In this document: positions 18,109-27,823 of the stretch, in pieces
Layout of the letters: each line of letters opens with the position of its first letter
Numbering within the stretch: position 1 is the first letter of the stretch
Origin: an uncultured Pseudomonas sp.
GTDB taxonomy: Bacteria > Pseudomonadota > Gammaproteobacteria > Pseudomonadales > Pseudomonadaceae
DNA length: 64,000 bases
Reading direction: 5' to 3'
Assembly: GCF_913777995.1 (NCBI RefSeq)
Contig: NZ_CAJYVE010000010.1
Coordinates: forward strand, 362,872 to 426,871
Position numbers and translations under genes: made by a program
Notes under the pieces: model-generated
What the model was told of the DNA's origin: nothing
The model's input: only the letters and a program-made list of their open reading frames with translations
Databases searched by the model: none

Positions 18109-19278
18109 ATGCTAAGAAAAATAATGGTGTCCGAACTCGCGTTAGGGATGCACATTCACGAATTCTGCCGCCCCTGGGACGACGATCCTTTCTGGATCGC
18201 CCAGATCGAATCCCAATTGAACGACACACAGGTGCTGCAGCGTATTCGCCACTCGGGCCTGCGTGAGCTGTGGATCGATATCAGTCGCGGCAAGGCGCCC
18301 GATGCTCCGCCAGCTGGCGATACGGCGCCGACCAGCCTGGAAAAGGAGCTGCAGCGCGCCCGGCAGATATGCGGCCGGGCCAGGCAGTTGGTGATGGCCA
18401 TGTTCGACGAGGCCAAGATGGGCCGCGCGATGAATGTCGAAGATATCGGGCTGCTGGTCGACGAAATTGCCAGTTCGATCATGCGCCACCCCCATGCACT
18501 GATCAGCCTGTCACGGCTCAAGAGCTCCGACGAATACACCTACATGCATTCGGTGGCGGTCTGCGCGCTGATGGTCGCCCTCGCCCGGCGCATGGGCCTT
18601 GACGAAGAACAGGTGCGCGATGCGGGCGTCGCCGGCCTGATGCACGACGTGGGCAAGATGATGATGGACCCGGAGATTCTCAACAAACCCGGGCGCCTGA
18701 CCGATGACGAGTTCCAGGCCATGAAGTCTCACCCTGAAGCCGGGCTGAAGATCCTTCAGGAAACCTGCCGGGTGACCCGTGCCGCGCTGGACGTATGCCT
18801 GCACCATCACGAGAAATTCGATGGCAGCGGCTACCCCCACGGTCTGGTCGGCGACGAGATCAGCATCTTCGCCAGGATGGGTGCGGTCTGCGACGTGTAT
18901 GACGCGGTGACCTCCGACCGGCCCTACAAGAAAGCCTGGTGCGCGGCCCGGGCCATCCGGGAGATGGCCGGCTGGAAAGGCCACTTCGACGACCAGGTGT
19001 TCCAGCACTTCGTCAAGACCGTGGGTATCTACCCGATCGGTGCCCTGGTGCGCCTGGAAAGCGAACGCCTGGCGGTGGTCATGGAACAGAGCGAGCACTC
19101 GCTGCTCACGCCAAAGGTCAAGGTCATCATGTCGGCACGTACCCGGCGCCCGCTCGAACACCGCACCCTGCACCTGGGCAAGGCCCAGGACACGGACAGC
19201 ATCGTCAGGATCGAGTCACCCGAGCAATGGGGTATCGAGAACTACAATGAACTCTGGGCCGGAGCCTGCGCCGTCTGA
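18109..19278 (+). CDS. HD-GYP cyclic-di-GMP phosphodiesterase with DUF3391
   Basis: A 389-residue cytosolic protein. Residues 1-125 are a DUF3391 domain (VSELALGMHIHEFCRPW). Residues 140-320 are an HD-GYP domain with all core motifs: HD at 179-180, HHEKFDGSGYPHGL (233-246) and the downstream DVYDAVTSDRPY. Such proteins hydrolyse cyclic di-GMP with a metal pair, favouring motile over sessile growth. No sensor, receiver or membrane domain is fused, so the input is not visible. It is a single gene between the OmpA-lipoprotein gene (divergent) and the DUF1329 gene (convergent). Confidence 0.94.
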   Translation: MLRKIMVSELALGMHIHEFCRPWDDDPFWIAQIESQLNDTQVLQRIRHSGLRELWIDISRGKAPDAPPAGDTAPTSLEKELQRARQICGRARQLVMAMFDEAKMGRAMNVEDIGLLVDEIASSIMRHPHALISLSRLKSSDEYTYMHSVAVCALMVALARRMGLDEEQVRDAGVAGLMHDVGKMMMDPEILNKPGRLTDDEFQAMKSHPEAGLKILQETCRVTRAALDVCLHHHEKFDGSGYPHGLVGDEISIFARMGAVCDVYDAVTSDRPYKKAWCAARAIREMAGWKGHFDDQVFQHFVKTVGIYPIGALVRLESERLAVVMEQSEHSLLTPKVKVIMSARTRRPLEHRTLHLGKAQDTDSIVRIESPEQWGIENYNELWAGACAV

Positions 19279-19304
19279 ACCGACGGCGCGGGCTCGCTCA
19301 ACCT

Positions 19305-20669
19305 TCAGCGCACGCCTTCCTGGCGCAGGGCATTAGGGGTGAAATCACTGCTGCTGGCATTGAAGTCGAACTCGTAGGCACGCGCCTCCTCGTTCTTCAT
19401 GCCCAGTGCCATGTAGCGCCCCGACTGCAGGTCGTAGAGGGTTTCGATCACGTACCACGGCACCTGCTTGTCGTAGTAGTTGACCGAGTGGGCCTCGGCC
19501 ACCCGCCACAGCTGGCCGCGACCATCGTAGTGGTCGATCACCGCTGCCTGCCAGGTGTCTTCGTCGATGAAGAAGTCGCGCTTGGCATAGATATGCCGCT
19601 GGCCAGACTTGAGGGTGGCGGTCACGTGCCAGACACGGCGCAACTCGTAGCGAGTCAGGTCCTGGTTGATGTGCCCGGCCTTGATGACGTCGTCGTACTT
19701 GAGCGAGGTGTCGTCGAGCTTGTGGCTGTTGGAGGCGATGTACATCTCCTGCTTGCCCACCAGTTTCCAGTCGTAGCGATCCGGAGCGCCGTTGTACATG
19801 TCGAGGTTGTCGGAGGTACGGGTGCCGTCCGACGCGGTGCCCGGCCCGTCGTAGGACACTTCCGGGGCGCGGCGTACGCGACGCTGGCCGGCGTTGTAGA
19901 CCCACGCCGAACGCGGTTCCTTGACCTGGTCGATGGTTTCATGGACCAGCAGCACACCGCCGGCCAGGCGTGCTGGCGCGGTGACCTGCTGCTTGAAGTA
20001 GAACAGGATGTTTCCGGGGTTCTTCGGGTCGTAGTCCTTCATACGGTCGCGGAACACGAACTGGTCGCTGAACTTGACGATGGAATACGAACCGTTGGGT
20101 TGCGGTGTGGCCTGGGTAACCAGGCGCTTGACCGTACCGCCGCGATAGCGGGTGATGTGGTTCCAGATCACCTCCACGCCATTGGCCGGAATCGGGAACG
20201 GGATGGCGGTCTCGAAGTTCTCCAGGCCGTTGCCACCGGCTACCAGCCGGGCATTCACCGCGTTGCGCTTGATGGCGGCCAGCACGCTGTCCGGCACGGT
20301 CGCCCCGCGATGCCCGGGATACACCGGAATCCGGTAGCTTTGCGGGTAGCGCTTGAACATCGCGTACTGCCCCGGCGCCAGCTTGTCCTTGTACTGCTCC
20401 ACATTGCTCGCGGTAATGATGAACAGCGGCTTCTCGCTGGCATACGGGTTGGCGAGGAACCCCTTGCTATCCACCGCCCCGGCATTCTTCGGCATCGGGC
20501 TCCAGGCCGGAATGCTGTTATCGGCGTTGCCGGCCTTCTCCGCGCCCATGGGCGTCAGCGCCGCCCCCAGTTTTGCCGCCTCGGATTCCGACACCGCTGC
20601 CATCACCCCACTGGCCAGCATCGACAGACCCAGTACACCGGCTCGCAACAGACCCTTGGTCATATTCAT
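19305..20669 (-). CDS. DUF1329 exported protein
   Basis: A 454-residue exported protein of the DUF1329 family. A signal peptide occupies residues 1-24 (cleavage after ASGVMA). The mature part has family features such as TPMGAEKAGNADNSIPAW and the repeated beta strands around RRVRRAPEVSYDGPG. The family has a LolA/LolB-like fold and is nearly always encoded beside DUF1302 outer-membrane proteins, as here (25 bp downstream). The pair probably handles a hydrophobic substrate at the outer membrane, but which one is not known; the acyl-CoA ligase gene upstream hints at fatty acids or similar molecules. Confidence 0.92.
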   Translation of the reverse strand: MNMTKGLLRAGVLGLSMLASGVMAAVSESEAAKLGAALTPMGAEKAGNADNSIPAWSPMPKNAGAVDSKGFLANPYASEKPLFIITASNVEQYKDKLAPGQYAMFKRYPQSYRIPVYPGHRGATVPDSVLAAIKRNAVNARLVAGGNGLENFETAIPFPIPANGVEVIWNHITRYRGGTVKRLVTQATPQPNGSYSIVKFSDQFVFRDRMKDYDPKNPGNILFYFKQQVTAPARLAGGVLLVHETIDQVKEPRSAWVYNAGQRRVRRAPEVSYDGPGTASDGTRTSDNLDMYNGAPDRYDWKLVGKQEMYIASNSHKLDDTSLKYDDVIKAGHINQDLTRYELRRVWHVTATLKSGQRHIYAKRDFFIDEDTWQAAVIDHYDGRGQLWRVAEAHSVNYYDKQVPWYVIETLYDLQSGRYMALGMKNEEARAYEFDFNASSSDFTPNALRQEGVR

Positions 20670-20694
20670 GTTCGTCGTCCTGAAAAACCGATTA

Positions 20695-22632
20695 TTAGAA
20701 GTTCACGCCAAAGCTCAGCGCCACGAAGTCGCGGTCATCGACCGTCGTGTACTTGCCATCGAAGAAGTTGGTGTAGGAAAGGCTCGCGGTGTAGGTGTTC
20801 TGGTACTCGGCATCCAGCCCGAGACTGACGGCCTTGCGACCTTCTTCGAAGTTGCCGCCAGGGCCTGGGGAATACCCCTTCACGTCATGCGACCAGGCCA
20901 CGCTGGGCCGCAGATTGACCCCAGCGAAGACGTTGTTGTAGTCCCAGATGGCGCGTGCGCGATAGCCCCAGGAATCGCTGGTGGTGAAGCCGTCGTTCTC
21001 GCAGTAGCGGCTCAGGTTGTTCTGCGCCGCGCCGGTCAGGGTCCCGGCGTTGAGCGCCACGCACTGCCCGCCGGGCAGTGGGCCTGGACCATAGACCGGA
21101 TCACGGCCGTAGCGGATCTTGGAGGTGCTTTCCAGGCCACCGACGTGGGTCCAGCCGATCTCACCCACCAGGGTCATGCGCTCGGCGCCCATCACCTGGT
21201 CGAAGAAGTGCGTGAAGGTGGTCTGCAGCTGGGTGATTTCCTTGCGCCGGTAGCCCTGCTGATCGGTATTGGGCAGGCCGGTGAGTACCGAGACGTTGGG
21301 GTTCAACGGCGACAGGCCGGAATACAGGATGTCAGTGGTGTTGATCTGCACCGGCGCGTTGGGCCGGTAGCTGATCTCGCCGCTCCACGCCGTGCCGGTG
21401 GGCAGCGTGGTGGAGAAACTCAGACCGTAGAGGCGGATGTCTTCGGGGTACTCCACGTAGTAGCTGGAGTTGCCGGCCACCACGACAGGCAGCAGGGTCG
21501 GCGCCAACGCGGTGGCGGTGGCCGCCGGGATGCCGTTGCGCACCAGAGAACCGACCAGGCCTGCCGGGCTGAAGGCCGACGCCGGCGCGCCACGGCCGCT
21601 GAAGATTGGCGCACGGCTGTGGTAATTCATCATGTAGGCGCCGAACTCGGTGTTCAGCGGTGCGAAGTTGTAGCGCATGGCGAAGCCGAACTGGCCGCTG
21701 TCCCGCGCATCACGATCCGGGCCGCGACGCACGATGGCGCCTTCATCCGGCGAGCCGAACAGCACGCCCTGCTGCGCCAGGGAGTTGAACACCGCGCCAC
21801 GGGCCGCTGCCGGCAGGCCGGCGCCGGCCAGGGCTGCGTTGAGGCCCTGCTGGTTGCGCAACACCGCCAGGTTGTTGTTGCAGCCATCGGCAATGACGTC
21901 TGGCTGGGAGAAGAAGGTGCCGCAGTTGTCCACCACTGTCTGGTCCCACTCCAGCTGGTAGAAACCTTCGACCGACAGGTCCTGGGTAATGCCCTGGGAC
22001 AGGTAGAACATGTTGACCGGAATCAGCCCTTCCTTGACCTCGGAGCCTGGCCGGCGGAACGCGGAAACGTCGATGGGGTTGACGCTGTTGATACCGCCAC
22101 CGATGAAGGTGCTCTCGCCCCAGCTGATGACCTGCTTGCCGAAGCGCACGTTGCCCGGCTCGTCACCGATCGAATAGCGGTGGTAGATGAAGGCATCGAG
22201 CAACTGCGCACCGGACGATTTGGCGCCTTCCTTGCGGTTGGCGTCGCTGATGTCCTTGAACGGCCGTCCTTCGTCCTTGAGTTCGAAGTCGTACCAGTAC
22301 TTGCCGCGCAGGAACACGCCGGTATCGCCGTACTTGAGTTCCAGGTCGTGGATGCCCTTGAAGACCTTGGAAAAGGTCTCGCCACGCTTGAAGTTCAGGT
22401 GGCTGTCGTCTGAGGTCTGCGACAGGCCACGGCCGCCGTTGTTGGCACCGATCAGGTTCTTGTTGGGACTGGCAGTGGACCAGCTGGCGCCGATCGACAG
22501 CGACGAGTCGAAGCTGCCTTCCACCTCACCGATGTTGAAACTGACACCGAAGGCAGGGCCGGCGAGAGACGATGCGAGACTGACCGCCAGGGGCAACCGG
22601 GCCCGGCGCCAGAAAGGGATTGCTGTAGTCAT
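20695..22632 (-). CDS. DUF1302 outer-membrane protein
   Basis: A 645-residue outer-membrane beta-barrel protein of the DUF1302 family. A signal peptide ends near residue 29 (LAGPAFG). The mature protein starts with FNIGEVEGSFDSSLSIGASW, has many amphipathic strands, and ends in Phe (VALSFGVNF), the usual barrel-assembly signal. Such proteins are thought to be channels for hydrophobic compounds and pair with DUF1329 proteins, here immediately downstream in one operon. It is separated from the acyl-CoA ligase gene by 345 bp that hold a 19-bp palindrome but no gene. Confidence 0.92.
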   Translation of the reverse strand: MTTAIPFWRRARLPLAVSLASSLAGPAFGVSFNIGEVEGSFDSSLSIGASWSTASPNKNLIGANNGGRGLSQTSDDSHLNFKRGETFSKVFKGIHDLELKYGDTGVFLRGKYWYDFELKDEGRPFKDISDANRKEGAKSSGAQLLDAFIYHRYSIGDEPGNVRFGKQVISWGESTFIGGGINSVNPIDVSAFRRPGSEVKEGLIPVNMFYLSQGITQDLSVEGFYQLEWDQTVVDNCGTFFSQPDVIADGCNNNLAVLRNQQGLNAALAGAGLPAAARGAVFNSLAQQGVLFGSPDEGAIVRRGPDRDARDSGQFGFAMRYNFAPLNTEFGAYMMNYHSRAPIFSGRGAPASAFSPAGLVGSLVRNGIPAATATALAPTLLPVVVAGNSSYYVEYPEDIRLYGLSFSTTLPTGTAWSGEISYRPNAPVQINTTDILYSGLSPLNPNVSVLTGLPNTDQQGYRRKEITQLQTTFTHFFDQVMGAERMTLVGEIGWTHVGGLESTSKIRYGRDPVYGPGPLPGGQCVALNAGTLTGAAQNNLSRYCENDGFTTSDSWGYRARAIWDYNNVFAGVNLRPSVAWSHDVKGYSPGPGGNFEEGRKAVSLGLDAEYQNTYTASLSYTNFFDGKYTTVDDRDFVALSFGVNF

Positions 22633-22814
22633 TTAAGCTACTCCATGTGCTTTTATTTTTATGGCAGACGGGACGCTCGAATACGACTCGATCGATCAAG
22701 TGAAACCGAGTGGCGACGCTTGGAAGATGCGACGTGTGCTCCAACACGACGCAGCGCACGGTGCCAGGTCCCTGTGCCGACTATAGCCAGCAGTCTGTAT
22801 CGCTCCTTTTAAAA

Positions 22815-22833
22815 TTGTAAGCATGCGTTACAA
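22815..22833. promoter_or_regulatory. 19-bp palindromic operator candidate
   Basis: TTGTAA and TTACAA face each other across GCATGCG; only the position-7/13 pair breaks the symmetry. It lies about 180 bp upstream of the DUF1302 start and 145 bp downstream of the acyl-CoA ligase stop, in a gap of 345 bp (22633-22977) with no gene. It could bind a TetR- or GntR-type regulator; no regulator gene is adjacent. Confidence 0.4.
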
Positions 22834-22946
22834 CGTCAGACGTTCTGGCCAGCCCACTGCTGCCCGACCGCGTGACAGGCACGGGGGGAGGATGGCTGGT
22901 TTTGACGAATTGGCAAGCCTCGGGGCCGGCCGGTACACAGGGCAAT

Positions 22947-22970
22947 CCGCCATGCCCGTGGGCATGGCGG
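22947..22970 (-). terminator. Hairpin after the acyl-CoA ligase gene
   Basis: A perfect 11-bp stem CCGCCATGCCC / GGGCATGGCGG with a GT loop starts 8 bp after the ligase stop. It has no T-tract. Its place suggests a terminator or transcript-end hairpin. Confidence 0.5.
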
Positions 22971-22977
22971 CGAGACC

Positions 22978-24660
22978 TCACAGATGGGACAACAACGCGC
23001 TGTTACTGCTTTGCCACTCGGCGATGTCCAGGCGCATGCGCTTTTTGTCCAGCTTGCCGACACTGGTCTTGGGTATTTCGCTGACCACGGCGATCTGCTG
23101 CGGGATCGCCCACTTGTTGATGTGCCCCTGCTCGACGAATGGCGTGAGGTGCACCTTGAGCGCCGCCGCATCGAGCCGCTGCCCTTCATGTGGCACGATC
23201 AGCGCGAAAGGCCGCTCGCCCCATTGCGGGTCGGGGATGCCGACCACCGCCACCTCGCGCACTGCCGGGTGCCGGCTGCACAGGTCTTCCAGGGCCAGGG
23301 ACGACAACCACTCGCCGCCGGTCTTGATCACATCCTTGATACGGTCACGGATGTCGATGAAGCCCAGGCCGTCGAGGGTCGCCACATCACCGGTATGCAG
23401 CCAGCCACCGGCCCACAGTTCTCGGCCCTTTTCCGGCTCACGGAAATAGCTTTCGGTCAGCCACGGCGCGCGCAACACCAGCTCTCCCTGGGTCTGGCCA
23501 TCGGCCGGCAGGAAGTTGCCTTGCGTATCGACGATGGCTGCCTCCACCAGCATGCCGGGCACGCCGGCCTTGATGCGGTAGCGAATGCGTTCGTCGTCGC
23601 TGCTGCTGAGCAGTTCCTCGCACATGTGCGCCACGGAGATCAGCGGCCCGGTTTCCGACATGCCGTAGGCGGCAGTGAGGTGGATGCCCTTGGCCTTGGC
23701 CGCCAGGTACAGGCTGCGGTTCAGCGAGCTGCCGCCAATGATGATCTTCCAGCCGCCGAAGTCCTTGTCCTTGGCCGACTTGGCGTTGAGCAGCATCTGC
23801 AGGATGGTGGGTACGCAGTGCGAGAAGGTGACCTTTTCCCGTTCCCACAGCTGTACCAGCATTTCCGGGTCGTAACGACCCGGGTAGACCTGCTTGATGC
23901 CCAGCATGGTTGCCGCATACGGCATGCCCCAGGCATGCACGTGGAACATCGGGGTGATCGGCATGTAGACATCATCGGCACCCAGCAGCCGCTCGCTTTC
24001 GACGCTGCCCATGATGGTCGCCACGCCCAGGGTGTGCAGCACCAGCTGCCGGTGGGTGAAGTACACGCCCTTGGGGTTGCCGGTGGTGCCGGTGGTGTAG
24101 AAGGTGGTGGCGACCGAGTGCTCGTCGAAGTCCGGAAAGTCGTACTCGGGGCTGGCCGCTGCCAGCAGCGCCTCGTATTCACCGACCAGGCCGGGCAGCT
24201 CTGCAGGCTGTTCGGGGGTGTCGGTGAGCAGCAGGGTCTTCTGTACCGTGGTCAGGTGCCCGGCGATGCCGTTGTACAGCGCCGCGAACTCGCCGTTGAC
24301 CAGCACGAAGCGGTCTTCGGCGTGGTTCATGGTGTAGACGATCTGCTCCGGGGACAGGCGCACGTTGATGGTGTGCACCACGGCGCCGATCATGGGGATG
24401 GCGAACATGCATTCCAGGTAGCGATGGCTGTCCCAGTCCATGACCGCCACGGTGTCGCCGGCCTTGACTCCCGCCTCGCTCAGGACGTTGGCCAGCCGTC
24501 GCACCCGTTCATTGAGGGTGGGGTAGGTATAGCGGACTGCGTCGCGGTAAACGATCTCGCGGGTTCTTTCATAGCGGCTGCCGGAAACCAGCAGGCTTTT
24601 GATCAACAGTGGATACCGGTAGGCGCCTTCGGCCGGCGCCAGAACGCGAGTCTGCAACAT
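22978..24660 (-). CDS. Acyl-CoA ligase (AMP-forming, FadD-like)
   Basis: A 560-residue adenylate-forming enzyme that activates a carboxylic acid as acyl-AMP and then acyl-CoA. The AMP-binding signature is TTGTTGNPKGVYFTH (about residues 196-210). The adenine motif is YGMSETGP, the hinge region is GWLHTGDVATLDGLGFIDIRDRIKDVIKTGGEW, and the catalytic Lys is in PKTSVGKLDKKRMR near the end. It most resembles medium- or long-chain fatty-acid ligases. The start at 24660 has GGAAAGGGA upstream; twelve upstream in-frame codons lack a site. It is on the same strand as the DUF1302/DUF1329 pair, and functional linkage is likely. Confidence 0.92.
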   Translation of the reverse strand: MLQTRVLAPAEGAYRYPLLIKSLLVSGSRYERTREIVYRDAVRYTYPTLNERVRRLANVLSEAGVKAGDTVAVMDWDSHRYLECMFAIPMIGAVVHTINVRLSPEQIVYTMNHAEDRFVLVNGEFAALYNGIAGHLTTVQKTLLLTDTPEQPAELPGLVGEYEALLAAASPEYDFPDFDEHSVATTFYTTGTTGNPKGVYFTHRQLVLHTLGVATIMGSVESERLLGADDVYMPITPMFHVHAWGMPYAATMLGIKQVYPGRYDPEMLVQLWEREKVTFSHCVPTILQMLLNAKSAKDKDFGGWKIIIGGSSLNRSLYLAAKAKGIHLTAAYGMSETGPLISVAHMCEELLSSSDDERIRYRIKAGVPGMLVEAAIVDTQGNFLPADGQTQGELVLRAPWLTESYFREPEKGRELWAGGWLHTGDVATLDGLGFIDIRDRIKDVIKTGGEWLSSLALEDLCSRHPAVREVAVVGIPDPQWGERPFALIVPHEGQRLDAAALKVHLTPFVEQGHINKWAIPQQIAVVSEIPKTSVGKLDKKRMRLDIAEWQSSNSALLSHL

Positions 24661-24806
24661 AAGAGTCCCTTTCCAGAGTTCACAGGCGAAGCTCAACTAT
24701 GGACGCAGCAGGGCACTCTCGCCAGTGGCATCGGGCAAAGCACGGGCAGGCAGGCAGACGGCGGTAAAAAGCCGGCGCAGCCATTGCCCGGCGCGCCGCA
24801 TTGGCT

Positions 24807-25436
24807 TCAGTTGGCCTGGGTGAACGCCAGTTTCACGCCCAGGGCAACCAGTACGCCACCCATCGCGCGATCGAACCAATGGCCCATACGTGCGAAACCG
24901 GCACGTACCCGCGCCTGGCTGAACAGGCGCGCCACCAGGCAGAACCACAGCGCCGTGGCGGCGGCGAGGTACAGGCCATAGCCGGCTTGCACCATCAGCG
25001 GGGTATGCGGGTCGATGACCACGGTGAACAGCGACAGGAAAAACAGCGTGGCCTTGGGGTTCAGGCCGTTGGTCACGAAGCCGCTGACGTACGCACCACG
25101 CGCCGAGCGCTCGACACTCGCGGCCTCGGGCTCCTGGGCGCGCGCCTCGGCCGGCCGGGCACGCAGGGCCTTGATGCCGATGTACAGCAGATAGGCGGCG
25201 GCCGCCCATTTCAGCGCATTGAACAATACGATGGACTGGGAAACGATGATGCCGATGCCCAGCAGCGAGTAACCGACGTGCAGGAAGATCGCCGAACCGA
25301 CTCCGAGCGCGGCCCAGGTCCCGGCCTTGCGGCCATGCGCCACGCTTTCACGCACCACCACGGCGAAGTCCGGCCCCGGACTGGCCACGGCGAGCAGGTG
25401 AATCAAGGCGACAGTGAGAAACTCGGCCCAGTACAT
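24807..25436 (-). CDS. LysE/RhtB family exporter
   Basis: A 209-residue inner-membrane protein with about six helices and the LysE-family signature near the N terminus (VASPGPDFAVVVRESVAHGRKAGTWAALGVG) plus GFVTNGLNPKATLFF in the middle. Family members export amino acids such as threonine, homoserine or leucine; the substrate here cannot be read from sequence. It is a single gene, divergent from the 2-hydroxyacid dehydrogenase, with a 113-bp shared upstream region. Confidence 0.92.
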   Translation of the reverse strand: MYWAEFLTVALIHLLAVASPGPDFAVVVRESVAHGRKAGTWAALGVGSAIFLHVGYSLLGIGIIVSQSIVLFNALKWAAAAYLLYIGIKALRARPAEARAQEPEAASVERSARGAYVSGFVTNGLNPKATLFFLSLFTVVIDPHTPLMVQAGYGLYLAAATALWFCLVARLFSQARVRAGFARMGHWFDRAMGGVLVALGVKLAFTQAN

Positions 25437-25549
25437 GGTGCGCTCCAGCGAGGCAGATCGACAAAAACCGCCTCGGCGACGGACGGTATGTGGTAGAAAA
25501 ACGACACATCACCTTACAACTTCATCGATCAACAAAAAAGGTACAGCTG

Positions 25550-26515
25550 ATGAAACACGCTGGCAGCGCCGTTTTTCTGGACTATTCCTCCCTCGACCTG
25601 GGCGACCTCGACCTCGGCGTCCTGCGTGACAGCTTCACCGAGCTGACCTTGCACGCCAGCACCTCGACCGAGCAAGTGGTCGAGCACCTGCAGGGCGCGC
25701 AAGTGGCGATCACCAACAAAGTGGTGATCGATGCCCAGACCTTCGCCGCCTGCCCGCAGCTCAAGCTGGTGCTGGTCACCGCCACAGGCACCAACAATGT
25801 CGACCTGGTCTCGGCCCGCGAACACGGGGTAACGGTGTGCAACTGCCAGGGCTACGGCACCCCCTCGGTTGCCCAGCACACCCTGACCCTGCTGCTGGCC
25901 CTGGCCACTCGCCTGCCGGATTACCAGCAGGCCGTCCGGCAAGGTCGCTGGCAGCAGTCGACGCAGTTCTGCCTGCTGGATTTCCCGATCGTCGAGCTGC
26001 AAGGCAAGACGCTGGGCCTGCTCGGCCATGGCGAGCTGGGCGGTGCCGTGGCGCGGCTGGCCGAAGCCTTCGGCATGCGCGTGCTGCTCGGCCAGGTGCC
26101 AGGCCGTCCGGCACGGGCCGACCGCCTGCCCCTGGAAGAACTGCTGCCACAGGTCGATGCCCTGACCCTGCACTGCCCGCTCAACGAGCAGACCCGCCAC
26201 ATGCTCGGTGCTCGCGAGCTGGCGCTGCTCAAGCCGCATGCGCTGGTCGTTAACACTGCACGTGGCGGGCTGATCGAAGAACAGGCCCTGGCCGACGCGC
26301 TGCGCAACGGCCATTTGGGCGGTGCGGCCACCGACGTGCTGAGCGTCGAGCCACCGGTGAACGGCAACCCGTTGCTAGCTGCCGACATCCCACGGCTGAT
26401 CGTCACTCCGCACAGCGCCTGGGGCGCCCGAGAAGCGCGGCAGCGCATCGTCGCGCAGACCGCCGAGAATGCCCGGCAGTTCTTCGCAGGCTCGCCGCTG
26501 CGCGTCGTGGCGTGA
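25550..26515 (+). CDS. D-2-hydroxyacid dehydrogenase
   Basis: A 321-residue NAD(P)-dependent D-isomer hydroxyacid dehydrogenase. The nucleotide loop is LGLLGHGELGGAVARLA (GxGxxG), and the catalytic residues are Arg in NTARGGLIEE, Glu in the LSVEPP segment and His in TPHSAWGA. It resembles glycerate/hydroxypyruvate dehydrogenases. The start MKHAGS at 25550 has an AAAGG 8 nt upstream and fits family length; an upstream in-frame codon at 25490 is less likely. It precedes rsmC by 60 bp on the same strand. Confidence 0.9.
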   Translation: MKHAGSAVFLDYSSLDLGDLDLGVLRDSFTELTLHASTSTEQVVEHLQGAQVAITNKVVIDAQTFAACPQLKLVLVTATGTNNVDLVSAREHGVTVCNCQGYGTPSVAQHTLTLLLALATRLPDYQQAVRQGRWQQSTQFCLLDFPIVELQGKTLGLLGHGELGGAVARLAEAFGMRVLLGQVPGRPARADRLPLEELLPQVDALTLHCPLNEQTRHMLGARELALLKPHALVVNTARGGLIEEQALADALRNGHLGGAATDVLSVEPPVNGNPLLAADIPRLIVTPHSAWGAREARQRIVAQTAENARQFFAGSPLRVVA

Positions 26516-26575
26516 AGCCTGTAGCTCGCCCTGACGCCCCTGCTAAACTGCGCCCTTTTTTCCAGGAGTCAGGAC

Positions 26576-27574
26576 ATGGACCCGCGCAGTGAAGTGATTC
26601 TCCGCCAGGCCGAGCGGTTTCAAGGCAAGGTACTGCTGGCCGGGTTGCCGGCCGACGACCTGATGGGCCAGCTGCCCGACGCCTGCGGCTGGTCCTGGCA
26701 TGCCGGTGACCATGCCGCGCTTGAAGCTCGCTTCGCCGGACGGACGCATTTCGGTGTCGAGCCACCTGCTGGCGATTTCGATGCCGCGGTCTTGTTCCTG
26801 CCCAAGGCGCGCGACCTTGCCGACTACCTGCTCAATGCCCTGGCGGCACGGCTGCAGGGTCGTCAACTCTTCCTGGTCGGCGAAAAACGCGGCGGAATCG
26901 AAGCCGCTTCCAAGCAATTGCATCCGTTCGGCAAGCCGCGCAAGCTCGACAGCGCGCGGCACTGCCAGCTCTGGCTGGTCGGTGTGGAGCAGGCTCCGCA
27001 AGCACGGCCGTTGCAAAGCCTGGCACGCACTTACGAAGTGCCCCTGGCCGACGGCCCGCTGCAAGTGGTCAGCCTGCCCGGCGTGTTCAGTCATGGACGG
27101 CTTGACCGCGGCACTGCACTGCTGCTCGAAAACCTGGACGGCCTGCCCGCTGGCACCCTGCTGGACTTCGGCTGCGGCGCGGGCGTGCTGGGAGCCGCCA
27201 TCAAGCGTCGCAGCCCGCAGAGCGAGGTGGTGATGCTCGACGTCGACGCCTTCGCCACTGCCAGCAGCACACTGACCCTCGCCGCCAACGGCTTGCAGGC
27301 CCAGGTCATCACCGGTGACGGCATCGACGCCGCCCCCGCCGGGCTGCAGGTCATCCTGAGTAACCCACCGTTCCATACCGGGGTTCACACCAACTATCAG
27401 GCATCGGAAAACCTGCTGAAAAAAGCCAGAGAACATCTGAAAAAAGGCGGCGAACTTCGCCTTGTGGCGAATAGTTTCCTGCGTTACCAACCGCTCATCG
27501 AGGCGCATGTGGGCGCTTGCCAGACCCTGGCGGAAGGTAACGGCTTCAGGATCTACAGTGCCGTGCGCGGATGA
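26576..27574 (+). CDS. rsmC: 16S rRNA m2G1207 methyltransferase RsmC
   Basis: A 332-residue RsmC-type enzyme that methylates G1207 of 16S rRNA in the 30S subunit. The protein has the RsmC double-domain form: a degenerate N-terminal methyltransferase-like domain (1-165) and an active C-terminal one with motif [12 protein letters not shown] (196-206) and the catalytic NPPFHTG (263-269). CAGGAG lies just upstream of the ATG at 26576. It is followed by the leader of the manganese transporter gene. Confidence 0.95.
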   Translation: MDPRSEVILRQAERFQGKVLLAGLPADDLMGQLPDACGWSWHAGDHAALEARFAGRTHFGVEPPAGDFDAAVLFLPKARDLADYLLNALAARLQGRQLFLVGEKRGGIEAASKQLHPFGKPRKLDSARHCQLWLVGVEQAPQARPLQSLARTYEVPLADGPLQVVSLPGVFSHGRLDRGTALLLENLDGLPAGTLLDFGCGAGVLGAAIKRRSPQSEVVMLDVDAFATASSTLTLAANGLQAQVITGDGIDAAPAGLQVILSNPPFHTGVHTNYQASENLLKKAREHLKKGGELRLVANSFLRYQPLIEAHVGACQTLAEGNGFRIYSAVRG

Positions 27575-27614
27575 AATAAACGCTTGCCCAAAGCGAAACG
27601 GCTAGGCAGAATCC

Positions 27615-27790
27615 GCTCCGTCCTAGGGGAGTAGTCTCCCACGAGCGCTCAGCTCGTCCGGCATGCATCAACATACTTGGTCCGCAGACCATGGTGCGTG
27701 CGACCCAGAATCCGCCTCAGACGGATCAGCGGTTTGACAAGACCTATGACACGCACATCCTTACCCAGGGCGGGGAGGTTGTACGTGTCA
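27615..27790 (+). promoter_or_regulatory. yybP-ykoY manganese riboswitch
   Basis: The leader of the UPF0016 gene has the conserved pieces of the yybP-ykoY aptamer in the right order: CCTAGGGGAGTAG (27622-27634), CATCAACATACT (27666-27677), GACAAGACCTATGACACGCA (27736-27755) and a closing GGGGAGGTTGTACGTGTC strand ending at 27789. These match the alx and mntP leaders of E. coli as I remember them. This class senses Mn2+ and usually switches on Mn exporters, which agrees with the gene 34 bp downstream. Confidence 0.9.
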
Positions 27791-27823
27791 TTAGCCGTGT
27801 CGACCCGCCCTCTGGAACCCCTG

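Noticed and set aside
27677-27823. Upstream extension of the UPF0016 gene
   Set aside because: This stretch lies inside the yybP-ykoY riboswitch and encodes no conserved sequence.
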